A stretch of 64,000 nucleotides of DNA from an uncultured Flavobacteriaceae bacterium. GTDB taxonomy: Bacteria > Bacteroidota > Bacteroidia > Flavobacteriales > Flavobacteriaceae. How positions within the stretch are numbered: position 1 is the stretch's first letter; the number at the start of each line of letters is the position of its first letter. A program made the translations under genes and the position numbers. Location: positions 124,001-188,000 of the forward strand of contig CANLWB010000003.1 in assembly GCA_947494695.1 (NCBI GenBank), written 5' to 3'. Positions 42,647 to 52,269 of the stretch are shown here, piece by piece. Under the pieces are notes generated by a model. That model was not told where the DNA came from, did not search any database, and saw nothing but the letters and a program-made list of their open reading frames with translations.

Positions 42647-43810
42647 CTATAGTTTTGTTGACCGAGGTTTTGGGGTTGGTTTTTTTATTTCACCTGTCAT
42701 GTTTGTGGATTTGGGTTGTATATTTGTCGAGATTATCTTTGTTTGGTTATTTTTTTTAAAATGTTTGTCCAACTGATAAACGACTATATGATTACCAATA
42801 AGTCCGAAAAACCTATCATGAACCACTCGAAATTCTCTCAGTTTGTTTTTATCTACATCTTCAACATAAAAACTAAATAAGTAACTATTCTTGTCCATAT
42901 TGTACACATCGACCACCGAAGATATTTTCCATAGCATTAAAGACTCCTTTCTTCCCAGTAATACAGAGTTCACAAAAAGGTAATTTCCAGAGGTAGCACT
43001 ATACTTATTTACCATTAATGCTGGTGCCGATAGTTTTTGTTGATTTTTAGACGCTATGGTTCCTACTTCTATTTGGGCCTTACTTATAGTATCTAAGGTT
43101 TTACCTAACTGTTTTAATTGTAAACTATCGTTGGCAACTATATATTGGTTGCGATAATGGTAGGTGTATACAAGCTGTTGTCGCTGTCTGTTATATTGAA
43201 GCGTCCCGTCTACATCAAAAATACCATCAACCTGTTTTTGTAAAAGATCGTAGGAAAGTGTTATGCTTGCAGAATCGGATAAATGCAGGCTACCCAAAGT
43301 AAACTCATTGGTCTTACTACTAATGGTTCGCACCACCATAGTCGAGGAATCCATAGGTTCTCCATTCGAAAAGAAAAGTGGTTCGTCTAATTTGGAATAT
43401 CCTTTCCAATCACTGGTTTTTCCTCTAAAGATGTATGGAATGGTTCCATCACTTAAAAAAAAATAAGGCGGTATCACACTAATCCTTGGAGACCGAAGTG
43501 GTATACTATCTCGATCAATGGATAATCGAATATCTTTTTTATTTTGAAATGAAGAATCCAGAACCGCAAGGTCTACGGGAGATCCCGAATATCCCAAATA
43601 AATATGTTCTTCATCGACTCCAGAAATATAAGATCTGTTATGCCCCAGATCGAATTCATGAATTTTCTTCGGGGCATAATAGAGAAATTCTCGTTTGAAA
43701 CTATGATCTCGCTTAAGTTCTGTTCTGGAAAAGATGAACAAAAGGGTCATAAACCCTATACTACCAGCAGTACAGAGAACGAGGGAAATGTAAAGCTTTT
43801 TTGGAGACAT
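42647..43810 (-). CDS. Membrane-anchored propeller-like protein next to the DUF6520 gene
   Basis: Protein of 387 residues with one N-terminal membrane helix (about 7-27), the rest outside the cytoplasm. The body is all beta (IHEFDLGHNRSYISGVDEEHIYLGY, PPYFFLSDGTIPYIFRG, LVYTYHYRNQYIV, YLFVNSVLLGRKESLMLW, YLFSFYVEDVDKNKLREFRVV), which resembles six-bladed BF4221/TolB-like propellers that accompany NVEALA peptides. The last 40 residues are rich in K, P, T and S. It lies upstream of the DUF6520 gene with 60 bases between, so they are probably co-transcribed. Function unknown; a peptide-receptor or handling role is conjecture. Confidence 0.65.
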   Translation of the reverse strand: MSPKKLYISLVLCTAGSIGFMTLLFIFSRTELKRDHSFKREFLYYAPKKIHEFDLGHNRSYISGVDEEHIYLGYSGSPVDLAVLDSSFQNKKDIRLSIDRDSIPLRSPRISVIPPYFFLSDGTIPYIFRGKTSDWKGYSKLDEPLFFSNGEPMDSSTMVVRTISSKTNEFTLGSLHLSDSASITLSYDLLQKQVDGIFDVDGTLQYNRQRQQLVYTYHYRNQYIVANDSLQLKQLGKTLDTISKAQIEVGTIASKNQQKLSAPALMVNKYSATSGNYLFVNSVLLGRKESLMLWKISSVVDVYNMDKNSYLFSFYVEDVDKNKLREFRVVHDRFFGLIGNHIVVYQLDKHFKKNNQTKIISTNIQPKSTNMTGEIKKPTPKPRSTKL

Positions 43811-44420
43811 AAAGTAGGTTTTATGTAGTTCATATAAGTGCTCGTATCACCAAATAATGATTAAAGGGAAGGCAATCTGATTTTGAAAGTTCGTTATGTA
43901 GATCATAGTTGTTATACGTATTAGTAATTGCAATGGATAGTAAATTCATAAAAAGAGTTGTAGGTTATGGGATTGTTTAAGGCTTGAAATTTATGTACAT
44001 ACATTTAGACATAAAAAGAATGACATTTAGACTTTAACTTGAAATCTATTCCTTTTATATGTCTGTACAAATATGGGTGATAAAAATTATATTTTAAGAA
44101 GACTTTCTTCTCTTAGAAGGATTATCGAAAAAAGAATTTTTTTTTGAATATCTGTATTATTCTATAATGCTATTTTTGTCATCAGAATGGAGAGAAACGA
44201 CATGGAGAATCCATTATAACCTGTGAGATTCCCTTCCTGTCAATGGGCAAAGCTTCCTTTGTTCGAATGACAAAATCATTGTATGTTCTGGCTTATACTA
44301 AATTAGGGGTATTCATATAGCATTTTATTCAGAAGCGCTTGGATACAAGAATAACTTAAATTTAGGAACTCGTATAAACAGGACATCAGGGCATACGATC
44401 CATAATATCACAACACGCCT
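43811..44420. other. Gene-free region of about 600 bases with degenerate repeat
   Basis: No coding frame of quality. At about 44210-44275 the minus strand reads GTCATTCGAACAAAGGAAGC...GGAAGGGAATCTCACAG, a relative of the GTCATTTCGA dispersed repeat. Upstream is the promoter region of the propeller-like gene; no exact -7 box was fixed. Confidence 0.5.
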
Positions 44421-44460
44421 AAAACAAAAATCTCCACAAGTTATTAACTCATGGAGATTT
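44421..44460 (-). terminator. Terminator of sucC
   Basis: 9-bp perfect stem AAATCTCCA (44428-44436) and TGGAGATTT (44452-44460), loop 15 bases; on the minus strand followed by TTGTTTT. It is 52 bases after the sucC stop codon. Confidence 0.75.
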
Positions 44461-44511
44461 TAATAAACTCAATGTTATATAACTAACAACAATGTTTCTC
44501 TTAGATATATT

Positions 44512-45702
44512 CTAAGCTAAAACTTGCTGTACTTTATCTGCGGCTTCTTGAAATTGCGTGGCACTCAATACATCTAACCCAGAATTGTCTATTAATTCTT
44601 TAGCAATATCTGCATTAGTTCCCTGTAAACGTACAATAATAGGTACATTAATAGTTCCCATATTTTTATAAGCATCGATAACACCTTGTGCTACACGATC
44701 ACAACGTACAATACCACCAAAAATATTAATTAAAATAGCCTTTACAGCGGGGTCTTTCAATATAATTTTAAAAGCTGCTTCTACACGAGCAGCATCAGCG
44801 GTACCACCAACATCAAGGAAGTTTGCTGGCTCCCCTCCTGCTTGTTTAATAAGGTCCATCGTTGCCATAGCTAAGCCGGCTCCGTTTACCATACAACCAA
44901 CATTTCCGTCAAGGTCAACATAATTTAAACCAAGTTCACCTGCTTCCACTTCAATAGCACTTTCTTCACGTACATCACGTAAATCAATATAGTTCTTATG
45001 TCTGTAAAGCGCATTATCGTCAATTGTAACTTTAGCGTCTACCGCCATTATTTTGTTATCACTTGTCTTTAAAACAGGATTAATTTCAAATAAAGACGAA
45101 TCTGATTCTACATAGGCTTTATACAAAGCCGTAACAAATTTTGTCATTTCTTTAAACGCCAAACCGGATAATCCAAGATTAAAAGCAACGCGTCTCGCCT
45201 GAAATGGTAATAACCCTACAGCAGGGTCAATTTCTTCAGTAAATATTAGATGTGGTGTTTCCTCTGCAACAGTTTCAATATCCATTCCTCCTTCAGTAGA
45301 ATACATGATCATATTACGTCCTGTGCCTCTGTTTAAAAGTACTGAAACGTAAAACTCGTCTGTCTCGGTTTCTCCAGGGTAATAAACATCTTCAGCAACC
45401 AATACTTGATGCACCTTCTTACCCTCGGCTGATGTTTGAGGCGTCACTAAGTTCATTCCAATAATTTGTCCAGCAATATCCTCTACTTCCTGTAAGTTCT
45501 TGGCTAGTTTTACACCACCGCCTTTACCTCGTCCACCGGCATGAACCTGAGCCTTAATAACGTGCCAACTTGTACCGGTTTCACTTGTTAATTGTTTTGC
45601 AGCTGCAACTGCTTCGTTAGCATTTTGAGCCACAATACCACGTTGTATGCGCACTCCAAAACTGCTTAATATTTCTTTACCTTGATATTCGTGTAAATTC
45701 AT
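44512..45702 (-). CDS. sucC: Succinyl-CoA synthetase (ADP-forming) beta subunit
   Basis: SucC of 396 residues from the ATG at 45702 (MNLHEYQGKEILSSFGV); the longer frame to 45747 adds an unlikely leader. ATP-grasp subunit of the TCA-cycle enzyme that makes ATP or GTP from succinyl-CoA. VIKAQVHAGGRGKGGGVKLA is the nucleotide site, SLFEINPVL the metal/nucleotide loop and NIFGGIVRCDRVAQGV with GTNADIAKEL the succinate/CoA part. The alpha-subunit gene is not adjacent, which is usual in this class. Confidence 0.98.
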   Translation of the reverse strand: MNLHEYQGKEILSSFGVRIQRGIVAQNANEAVAAAKQLTSETGTSWHVIKAQVHAGGRGKGGGVKLAKNLQEVEDIAGQIIGMNLVTPQTSAEGKKVHQVLVAEDVYYPGETETDEFYVSVLLNRGTGRNMIMYSTEGGMDIETVAEETPHLIFTEEIDPAVGLLPFQARRVAFNLGLSGLAFKEMTKFVTALYKAYVESDSSLFEINPVLKTSDNKIMAVDAKVTIDDNALYRHKNYIDLRDVREESAIEVEAGELGLNYVDLDGNVGCMVNGAGLAMATMDLIKQAGGEPANFLDVGGTADAARVEAAFKIILKDPAVKAILINIFGGIVRCDRVAQGVIDAYKNMGTINVPIIVRLQGTNADIAKELIDNSGLDVLSATQFQEAADKVQQVLA

Positions 45703-45728
45703 AATTCGCTTAATCGTTTTAAGAAAAG

Positions 45729-45736
45729 CAAATGTA
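45729..45736 (-). promoter_or_regulatory. -7 box of sucC
   Basis: Minus-strand TACATTTG fits TAnnTTTG, 26 bases before the sucC ATG. Confidence 0.5.
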
Positions 45737-45877
45737 AATAATAGCAATTACTTACCCTAATATTTAAGAGTGAAAACTTACCAACATCGCGATGTCATGC
45801 ACATTTGTTATATATTTAACAAAATGTTTAATTTGTACAATTTTTTAATTATTTATTTTTTATTAATCTTAATGAAA

Positions 45878-45885
45878 TATCTTTG
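45878..45885 (+). promoter_or_regulatory. -7 box of lysA
   Basis: TATCTTTG is a perfect TAnnTTTG, 17 bases before the lysA ATG. Confidence 0.55.
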
Positions 45886-45902
45886 AAAAAAATTTTGAAA
45901 AC

Positions 45903-47138
45903 ATGTTAGAAAGTCAATTGCTTAAAATTGTACAAGATTTTGGAAGCCCTGTTTATGTGTATGATGCAGAGAAAATTGAAAGTCAATACAAAAGACTTAC
46001 CAGTGCTTTTAAAAATGTAAAAAGCCTTAAGATTAATTATGCAGTTAAAGCATTATCCAATATATCTATATTAAAACTTTTAAACACTCTGGGCTCTGGA
46101 ATAGATACGGTATCTATCCAGGAGGTAAAATTAGGGTTAGCGGCTGGATTTTCGCCCGATCAAATTATTTTCACCCCTAATGGTGTCTCCTTATCCGAAA
46201 TCGAAGATGTCGCCAAACTGGGTGTTAAAATTAATATCGATAATCTATCTATACTGGAGCAATTTGGATCGAAACACCCGAAAACACCTGTATGCATTCG
46301 TATTAATCCGCATGTTATGGCTGGTGGAAACAGTAAAATTTCTGTAGGGCATATCGATTCGAAATTTGGAATTTCTATTCATCAAATCCCCCACTTGTTG
46401 CGTATTGTAGAAAATACCAAAATGACCATTAATGGCATTCATATGCATACGGGAAGTGATATTTTAGATGTTGAAGTATTTCTATATGCCAGCGAAATTC
46501 TTTTTGAAACAGCCAGACAATTCAAAAACTTAGACTTTATTGATTTTGGTTCTGGTTTTAAAGTACCATACCAACAAGGCGATATTGAAACTAATATTGA
46601 AGAATTAGGTAAAAAACTGTCTGCTAGATTCAACGAATTCTGTAAAAACTATGGAAAAGATTTAACCTTAGCCTTCGAGCCGGGTAAATTCCTAGTAAGT
46701 GAATCCGGATACTTTTTAACGAAGGTAAACGCCGTAAAACAAACAACATCAACTGTTTTTGCTCAGGTAGATTCTGGATTTAACCATTTAATAAGACCGA
46801 TGTTTTATGGTTCTCACCACGATATCGTAAACATCTCAAATCCTAAGGGACGCGAGCGCTTTTATACTGTTGTAGGATATATATGCGAAACCGATACCTT
46901 TGGCAGTAACAGACGTATTAACGAGATTAACGAAGAGGATATTTTATGTTTTAAAAATGCTGGAGCGTACTGCTTTTCTATGGCAAGTAACTATAATTCC
47001 AGATATCGTCCTGCGGAAGTTTTATGGTATAAGAATAAAGCCCATTTGATTAGAAAAAGAGAGACATTCGAAGATATTACTAAAAATCAAGTTGAGGTAG
47101 ACTTTAAAACTGAAAAGAAACCTAGTTTAGCCAAATAG
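45903..47138 (+). CDS. lysA: Diaminopimelate decarboxylase
   Basis: PLP enzyme of 411 residues, alanine-racemase fold III, last step of lysine synthesis. The PLP lysine lies in KINYAVKALSN (about residue 49), HTGSDI and DFGSGFKVPY bind phosphate and PLP, EPGKFLVSESG is the substrate/PLP loop, and the C-terminal GAYCFSMASNYNSRYRPAEVL holds the substrate tyrosine. YICETDTFG contains the cross-dimer cysteine. Monocistronic with its own promoter and a strong terminator. Ornithine-type decarboxylase is unlikely because the C-E-(S/T)-D/DAP motif is present. Confidence 0.95.
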   Translation: MLESQLLKIVQDFGSPVYVYDAEKIESQYKRLTSAFKNVKSLKINYAVKALSNISILKLLNTLGSGIDTVSIQEVKLGLAAGFSPDQIIFTPNGVSLSEIEDVAKLGVKINIDNLSILEQFGSKHPKTPVCIRINPHVMAGGNSKISVGHIDSKFGISIHQIPHLLRIVENTKMTINGIHMHTGSDILDVEVFLYASEILFETARQFKNLDFIDFGSGFKVPYQQGDIETNIEELGKKLSARFNEFCKNYGKDLTLAFEPGKFLVSESGYFLTKVNAVKQTTSTVFAQVDSGFNHLIRPMFYGSHHDIVNISNPKGRERFYTVVGYICETDTFGSNRRINEINEEDILCFKNAGAYCFSMASNYNSRYRPAEVLWYKNKAHLIRKRETFEDITKNQVEVDFKTEKKPSLAK

Positions 47139-47164
47139 GACTACGCACTGGTTATCATTAATAG

Positions 47165-47196
47165 AAAAAGCAATCTTAAAGTTAAGATTGCTTTTT
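47165..47196 (+). terminator. Terminator of lysA
   Basis: 15-bp perfect stem AAAAAGCAATCTTAA (47165-47179) and TTAAGATTGCTTTTT (47182-47196), loop of two, 27 bases after the stop codon. The second arm ends in five T, so it works on either strand. Confidence 0.9.
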
Positions 47197-47599
47197 ACTT
47201 AGAGCATTATATTATAACCCACTTATAGTATAAATACTCAATCACTCTCCTCTTATGAAAAAATTATCGTACCAAACAGTTAGTAATTTTTAATACCTGT
47301 AGTGGATATTTTTTCTTACTTCAAACTGGTTTGATAAATATTTTTCACTAATATATATAATTTTTCTTACAATTATATATTTTTTCATTAAAAAACTTAC
47401 ATATTAACCTAATAAACACACATTTAGTCGTTATTTATACTTATAAGTAAACTACTTAAAGCCTTCCTTAAAGTTTGTATATGGTTACTGAATATGTTAT
47501 TTTTAGTTGGTAAAACACCTAATTGAAGCTAAACTATTCAAAATCAACCCCGTTTAAACCTCTTAATTATTAAACAGGTGTCGTTATGGTATACATTAT
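47197..47599. other. About 400-base A/T-rich region before the permease gene
   Basis: No coding frame. Very A/T-rich with many ATTAT runs, presumably the promoter region of the permease at 47600; no exact TAnnTTTG box is placed with confidence. Confidence 0.5.
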
Positions 47600-48907
47600 A
47601 TGAGTAAAAAAGAAGATGGCTTAAAAAGAAGTGTTGGTGTTTTAGGACTATCTGCCAACATTGTCAACATCATAATAGGCGCTGGTATTTTTGCATTACC
47701 CGCAGTCCTAGCATCGAAAATGGGAGCTTCGAGTATTATAGCCTACCTGTTCTGCGGAATTCTAATAGCACTCGTTATGCTTTGTTTTGCCGAAGCTGGG
47801 AGTAAAATAACCAACACTGGAGGCCCCTATACATACATTGAAACAGCTTTTGGTAACTACGCCGGGTTTATAAGTGGATTTTTTGTTCTGGGTGGTACTA
47901 TATTTGCCGATGCTGCCGTATCTAACGCCCTAGTAAACGTGTTAGCCACGGCCTACCCTATTTTTGAACATCATTGGATGCGCCTGTCTTTTCTGTTTGT
48001 CATCTTTTTTGGGCTGGCTTCCATTAACATTATGGGGTTAAAGCTAGGTATTGGGCTAGTAAAATTTAATACGCTTGCCAAATTGGTACCTTTACTTCTA
48101 TTAGTTACTATAGGCTGGAAAGATGTCGCTCTTAGCAACCTGTTATTCAGCGACATGCCGGGGACAAAAAAAATTGGTGAAACAGCCCTCATTCTATTTT
48201 TTGCTTTTCAGGGAGCCGAGACTGGACTCGTTGTTGGTGGCGAAGTACTAAACCCTAAGCGTACCGTCCCAAGAGCAATCTTAATTAGTATTTCTGTAGT
48301 TGTGGGTATGTATATTTTAATACAAACTGTATCTCAAGGCGTTTTGGGTAATGAGCTCCCAAATTTTAAGTCAGCACCATTGGCAGAAACGGCTAAAGTC
48401 ATTCTTGGTACTTTTGGGTTTACCTTACTGTTTATTGGAGCCATTGTCTCTATGTTTGGTTTTTTAAGCGGATCTATACTTAATAACCCCAGAGTCATAT
48501 ATGCCCTATCCAGGGATCGTGTATTTCCTATAACGGCCTTATCTAAAATTCATAAATCCTTTAAAACACCATATATTGCCATTCTTATCTATGCGATAAT
48601 AGGCTTTACCCTTTCGGTCTCTGGTAGTTTTGAAAAACTGGCCATTATTGCAAGTAGTTCTATGCTCCTCATCTATTTGGGCGTTGCTTTATCCGTCATC
48701 AAACTTCGCAAATCACATAACGCCATAAACGGAACATTTAAAATTCCCGGAGGGCTCACAGTTCCCATACTTTCTATGGTGATTATTTTATACTTTCTAT
48801 CGAATTTATCGCTAGGCGAAATAACCGCCACGTTTGTCTTTATTGCTGTTTTAACGATTATTTATGGTATCTTTAGAAGACTTAAAAACCATCATAATGA
48901 GAATTAG
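47600..48907 (+). CDS. APC-family amino acid permease
   Basis: Inner membrane transporter of 435 residues with 12 predicted helices. VGVLGLSANIVNIIIGAGIFALPAVL is the conserved first helix with the unwound GAGIF that binds substrate; FCFAEAGSKITNTGGPYTYIETAFG in helix 3 and FFAFQGAETGLVVGGEVLNPKRTVPRAI in helix 6-7 are typical of the APC superfamily. The substrate amino acid is unknown. Same strand as the tricorn-like gene, 78 bases upstream of it, so uptake of peptide-derived amino acids together with peptide hydrolysis is a plausible theme. Confidence 0.92.
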   Translation: MSKKEDGLKRSVGVLGLSANIVNIIIGAGIFALPAVLASKMGASSIIAYLFCGILIALVMLCFAEAGSKITNTGGPYTYIETAFGNYAGFISGFFVLGGTIFADAAVSNALVNVLATAYPIFEHHWMRLSFLFVIFFGLASINIMGLKLGIGLVKFNTLAKLVPLLLLVTIGWKDVALSNLLFSDMPGTKKIGETALILFFAFQGAETGLVVGGEVLNPKRTVPRAILISISVVVGMYILIQTVSQGVLGNELPNFKSAPLAETAKVILGTFGFTLLFIGAIVSMFGFLSGSILNNPRVIYALSRDRVFPITALSKIHKSFKTPYIAILIYAIIGFTLSVSGSFEKLAIIASSSMLLIYLGVALSVIKLRKSHNAINGTFKIPGGLTVPILSMVIILYFLSNLSLGEITATFVFIAVLTIIYGIFRRLKNHHNEN

Positions 48908-48985
48908 TTAATGATCTGATTTTATTATGACAATCAAGAAATCAAGAAGCTTTTTTAACATACAATCATTCAAAATCATTACATA

Positions 48986-51900
48986 ATGAGAACATCAATC
49001 AAAACACCTTTAAAATATTGTTTCATTCTTTTCATAGCATTTTCTTCCTCTAGTATTGCTTTCGCACAAGGAACTCGTTTGCTTTCTCAACCTGCCATTA
49101 GCGATACCCATATCGCCTTTATTTATGCCGAAGATTTATGGATTGCTAATAAAGATGGTACCAACCCTAAACGGTTAACAATCGATGAAGGTGTTGAGTC
49201 GAATCCAGTGTTTTCCCCGGATGGTTCTCATATTGCTTTTAATGCACAATATGATGGGAATTCAGATGTTTTTATTGTTCCCGTTTCCGGTGGGGTTCCA
49301 AAACGGTTAACCTGGCATCCCTACAATGATATGGTTCGCGATTTTAGTGCCGACGGTTCGTATGTAATTTTCGCTTCACAAAGACATACTCACACAGGGA
49401 GGCATTTTCAACTTTTTAAGATTTCTGTAAACGGTGGTGCCGTCGCACAACTGGACATTCCAAACGCATTTTGGGCATCGTATTCTGATGATGAAAAATT
49501 TATGGCATATACCCCTATTTATGATGCCTTTAACCAATGGAAACATTATCGCGGTGGAACCATTTCCCGAATTTGGGTCTACAATAATAGTACTCATAAA
49601 GTAGAAGAACTATCCAAGCCAACCGGTGGTTGTAATGATAGTTACCCCCAATGGTCTGGAAATAAAATCTACTTTAAAAGTGATCGAAATGGCGAGTTTA
49701 ATTTGTTTAGTTATGATGTTAATTCAAAATTGATTGAACAACTCACCCAGTTTAAAGATTTTCCAGTCATTAGTTTATCTTCTAGTAAGGATGATGTCAT
49801 CTTTGAACAAGGTGGATATTTGCATGTTTATAACATAGCTTCTGCTGTAACGCGTAAACTGGATGTTAGCATTCAAACCGATTTATTAGAGCTAAGACCT
49901 CGCTATGTATCAGGTAATCGCTATATAAGAGGAGCTTCTATTTCTCCTTCTGGCGCCAGAGTTGTTGTAGATTTTAGAGGGGATATCGTCACAATTCCTG
50001 CTAAAAAAGGAGACCCTAAAAACCTAACCAACACCCCTGGTATTCATGAAAAAGCTCCGGCCTGGTCTCCAAACGGAAAATACATCGCCTATTTTTCTGA
50101 TGCTTCGGGTGAATATGCTCTACATATTCAAACGCTTAGTAACGGAAACATTAAAAAAATCAACCTCACAGGTAAAGGTTTTTACGCTAATATGCATTGG
50201 TCTCCAGATAATAATAAAATCGCTTTTGTTGATAACAGCAGAAGTTTATATGTACTCCACATTGCTTCTGGTCAGATTGATAAAATTGCTTCAGATACAC
50301 TGTATACACCTGGTGTCTTTAGAGAACTGTTTGGAGATTGGTCGGCGGACTCTAACTGGATCGCCTACACCACAATTAATGAAGCTAATTTTGAGCAGGT
50401 AGCTCTGTATTCAATATTGGATAAAACATCTTTTTCACTTTCTGATGGCCTGTCCAATATTACAGACCCGGTTTTCGATTCCAGTGGTAAATATCTTTAT
50501 ATGCTCGCTTCTACAGACGCCGGACCAGTAGTTAATTGGTTCGACCAATCCAATCAGGATATGAAATCTACAAATTCTATTTATTTGGTAACCCTTCAAA
50601 AAGATACCAAATCACCATTTGCTAAAGAAAACGATGTTGAAGCCATTAGTGACGATGCATCTCAAAATGACAAAAAAGGGGACGATAAAGACGATAAAGA
50701 CGATAAAAAAGAAAAGCCATCTGCCCTTAAAATTGACTGGGATGGTATACAGAATAGAATTGTAGATATTCCCGTTTCTCGAGGAAACTATAGCACCCTG
50801 GGAAATGCAAAAGAAGGTGTTTTATACTATTTATCCAGAACGGCACACACCCGTAAAACAACCCTGCATAAATACGATTTAAAAGAAAGAAAAGATGAAT
50901 CTGTTATGCCTGCAGATTATTATGAATTATCTGCAAAGGGCAAAAAAATGTTATACATTAAAGATCGTAACATAGGAATCACAGATGCCGGTAAAAAACC
51001 TAAAGATGGCTTAATAAACACCTCTGATGTACAAGTTAAAATAGACCCTATGTCAGAATGGAAAAACATTTTTCACGAAGCCTGGCGGGTAAATCGTGAT
51101 TATTTCTACGACCCTGGGATGCATGGAGTGGATTGGGATGCCATGAAAACCAAATATGAAATTTTCTTACCTCATGTTACCTGCAGAAGCGACCTTTATA
51201 GAATGATGAGCTGGATGTTTAGTGAATTAGCGGTAGGACACCACCGATTCTCTAATCGAGGTGATCGCATGAACAATCCGAAACGCATTAGCGGCGGTTT
51301 ATTAGGCGCAGATTATGAAATTAAAAACAGCCGTTACCGCATTAAAAAAATATACGGTGGTTTAAACTGGAATCCTAAATTACGATCTCCTTTAACGGAA
51401 CCCGGCGTTAATGTAAGCTCCGGAGATTACATTTTAGCGGTTAATGGTAAAACGATTACAGCTCGAGATAACTTCTTTAGCTTTTTTGAAAATACCTCAG
51501 GGAAAATTATAACCTTAAAAGTGAGCTCCAATTCAAACGGTTCGAATGCCCGTACCGTTAAAGTAACTCCGGTTAATAGCGAACGCTCTCTTAGAAATAG
51601 AGACTGGATTGAAGGTAATATTAAAAAAGTGGATGAAGCTACCAACGGACAGGTTGCTTATGTCTACGTACCCAATACTACTACTGCCGGTCATGAATAC
51701 TTTAAACGTTATTTCTTCCCACAGGCCAATAGAAAAGCGATTATTATTGATGAACGCTTCAATGGTGGCGGACAGCTAGCCGATTACTATATTGATATGT
51801 TAAAGAAACCTGTACAATCCTATTGGGCATTTCGTTATGGCAAAGATTTAAAAGCACCGAGTGCTTCTATACAAGGTCCAAAAGTGATGCTCGCCGATGA

Positions 51901-52252
51901 AACTGCCGGCTCTGGTGGAGATTACCTCCCCTGGATGTTTAAAAAATTCAAACTGGGAACTCTAGTCGGTAAACGTACCTGGGGTGGTTTGGTAGGTATT
52001 TTAGGGTATCCTGAATTCATCGATGGTGGTAGAGTAACCGCTCCAAACGTCGCTTACTACACCGAAGATGGTTTTAGAATTGAAAACGAAGGGGTTGCTC
52101 CTCATGTGGAAGTTGAACAATGGCCAGAACACGTTATAAAAGGAAGAGATCCACAGCTTGAAAAGGCCATTGAAATTGTTTTAAAGGAATTAAAAGCATC
52201 TCCTGAAAGAACTATAGAACGCCCGGCGTATCCAGTAAAAACGAAGAAATAA
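48986..52252 (+). CDS. Tricorn-like peptidase (S41 family) with signal peptide
   Basis: Protein of 1088 residues with signal peptide up to about residue 28 (SSSSIAFAQ). Two PD40/WD-like propellers (GTNPKRLTIDEGVESNPVFSPDGSHIAF..., APAWSPNGKYIAYFSD) occupy residues 30-560. An acidic linker (DDKDDKDDKKEK) follows, then the tricorn C1 domain, a PDZ domain (LAVNGKTITARDNF) and the S41 catalytic domain with DERFNGGGQLADYYID and DETAGSGGDYLPWMFKK, where the Ser of GSGGD is the expected nucleophile. It degrades peptides, probably in the periplasm, since it carries a signal peptide and no sorting domain. Size and domain order are normal for the Bacteroidota form. Confidence 0.95.
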   Translation: MRTSIKTPLKYCFILFIAFSSSSIAFAQGTRLLSQPAISDTHIAFIYAEDLWIANKDGTNPKRLTIDEGVESNPVFSPDGSHIAFNAQYDGNSDVFIVPVSGGVPKRLTWHPYNDMVRDFSADGSYVIFASQRHTHTGRHFQLFKISVNGGAVAQLDIPNAFWASYSDDEKFMAYTPIYDAFNQWKHYRGGTISRIWVYNNSTHKVEELSKPTGGCNDSYPQWSGNKIYFKSDRNGEFNLFSYDVNSKLIEQLTQFKDFPVISLSSSKDDVIFEQGGYLHVYNIASAVTRKLDVSIQTDLLELRPRYVSGNRYIRGASISPSGARVVVDFRGDIVTIPAKKGDPKNLTNTPGIHEKAPAWSPNGKYIAYFSDASGEYALHIQTLSNGNIKKINLTGKGFYANMHWSPDNNKIAFVDNSRSLYVLHIASGQIDKIASDTLYTPGVFRELFGDWSADSNWIAYTTINEANFEQVALYSILDKTSFSLSDGLSNITDPVFDSSGKYLYMLASTDAGPVVNWFDQSNQDMKSTNSIYLVTLQKDTKSPFAKENDVEAISDDASQNDKKGDDKDDKDDKKEKPSALKIDWDGIQNRIVDIPVSRGNYSTLGNAKEGVLYYLSRTAHTRKTTLHKYDLKERKDESVMPADYYELSAKGKKMLYIKDRNIGITDAGKKPKDGLINTSDVQVKIDPMSEWKNIFHEAWRVNRDYFYDPGMHGVDWDAMKTKYEIFLPHVTCRSDLYRMMSWMFSELAVGHHRFSNRGDRMNNPKRISGGLLGADYEIKNSRYRIKKIYGGLNWNPKLRSPLTEPGVNVSSGDYILAVNGKTITARDNFFSFFENTSGKIITLKVSSNSNGSNARTVKVTPVNSERSLRNRDWIEGNIKKVDEATNGQVAYVYVPNTTTAGHEYFKRYFFPQANRKAIIIDERFNGGGQLADYYIDMLKKPVQSYWAFRYGKDLKAPSASIQGPKVMLADETAGSGGDYLPWMFKKFKLGTLVGKRTWGGLVGILGYPEFIDGGRVTAPNVAYYTEDGFRIENEGVAPHVEVEQWPEHVIKGRDPQLEKAIEIVLKELKASPERTIERPAYPVKTKK

Positions 52253-52269
52253 AAGACTAAATGACATAA

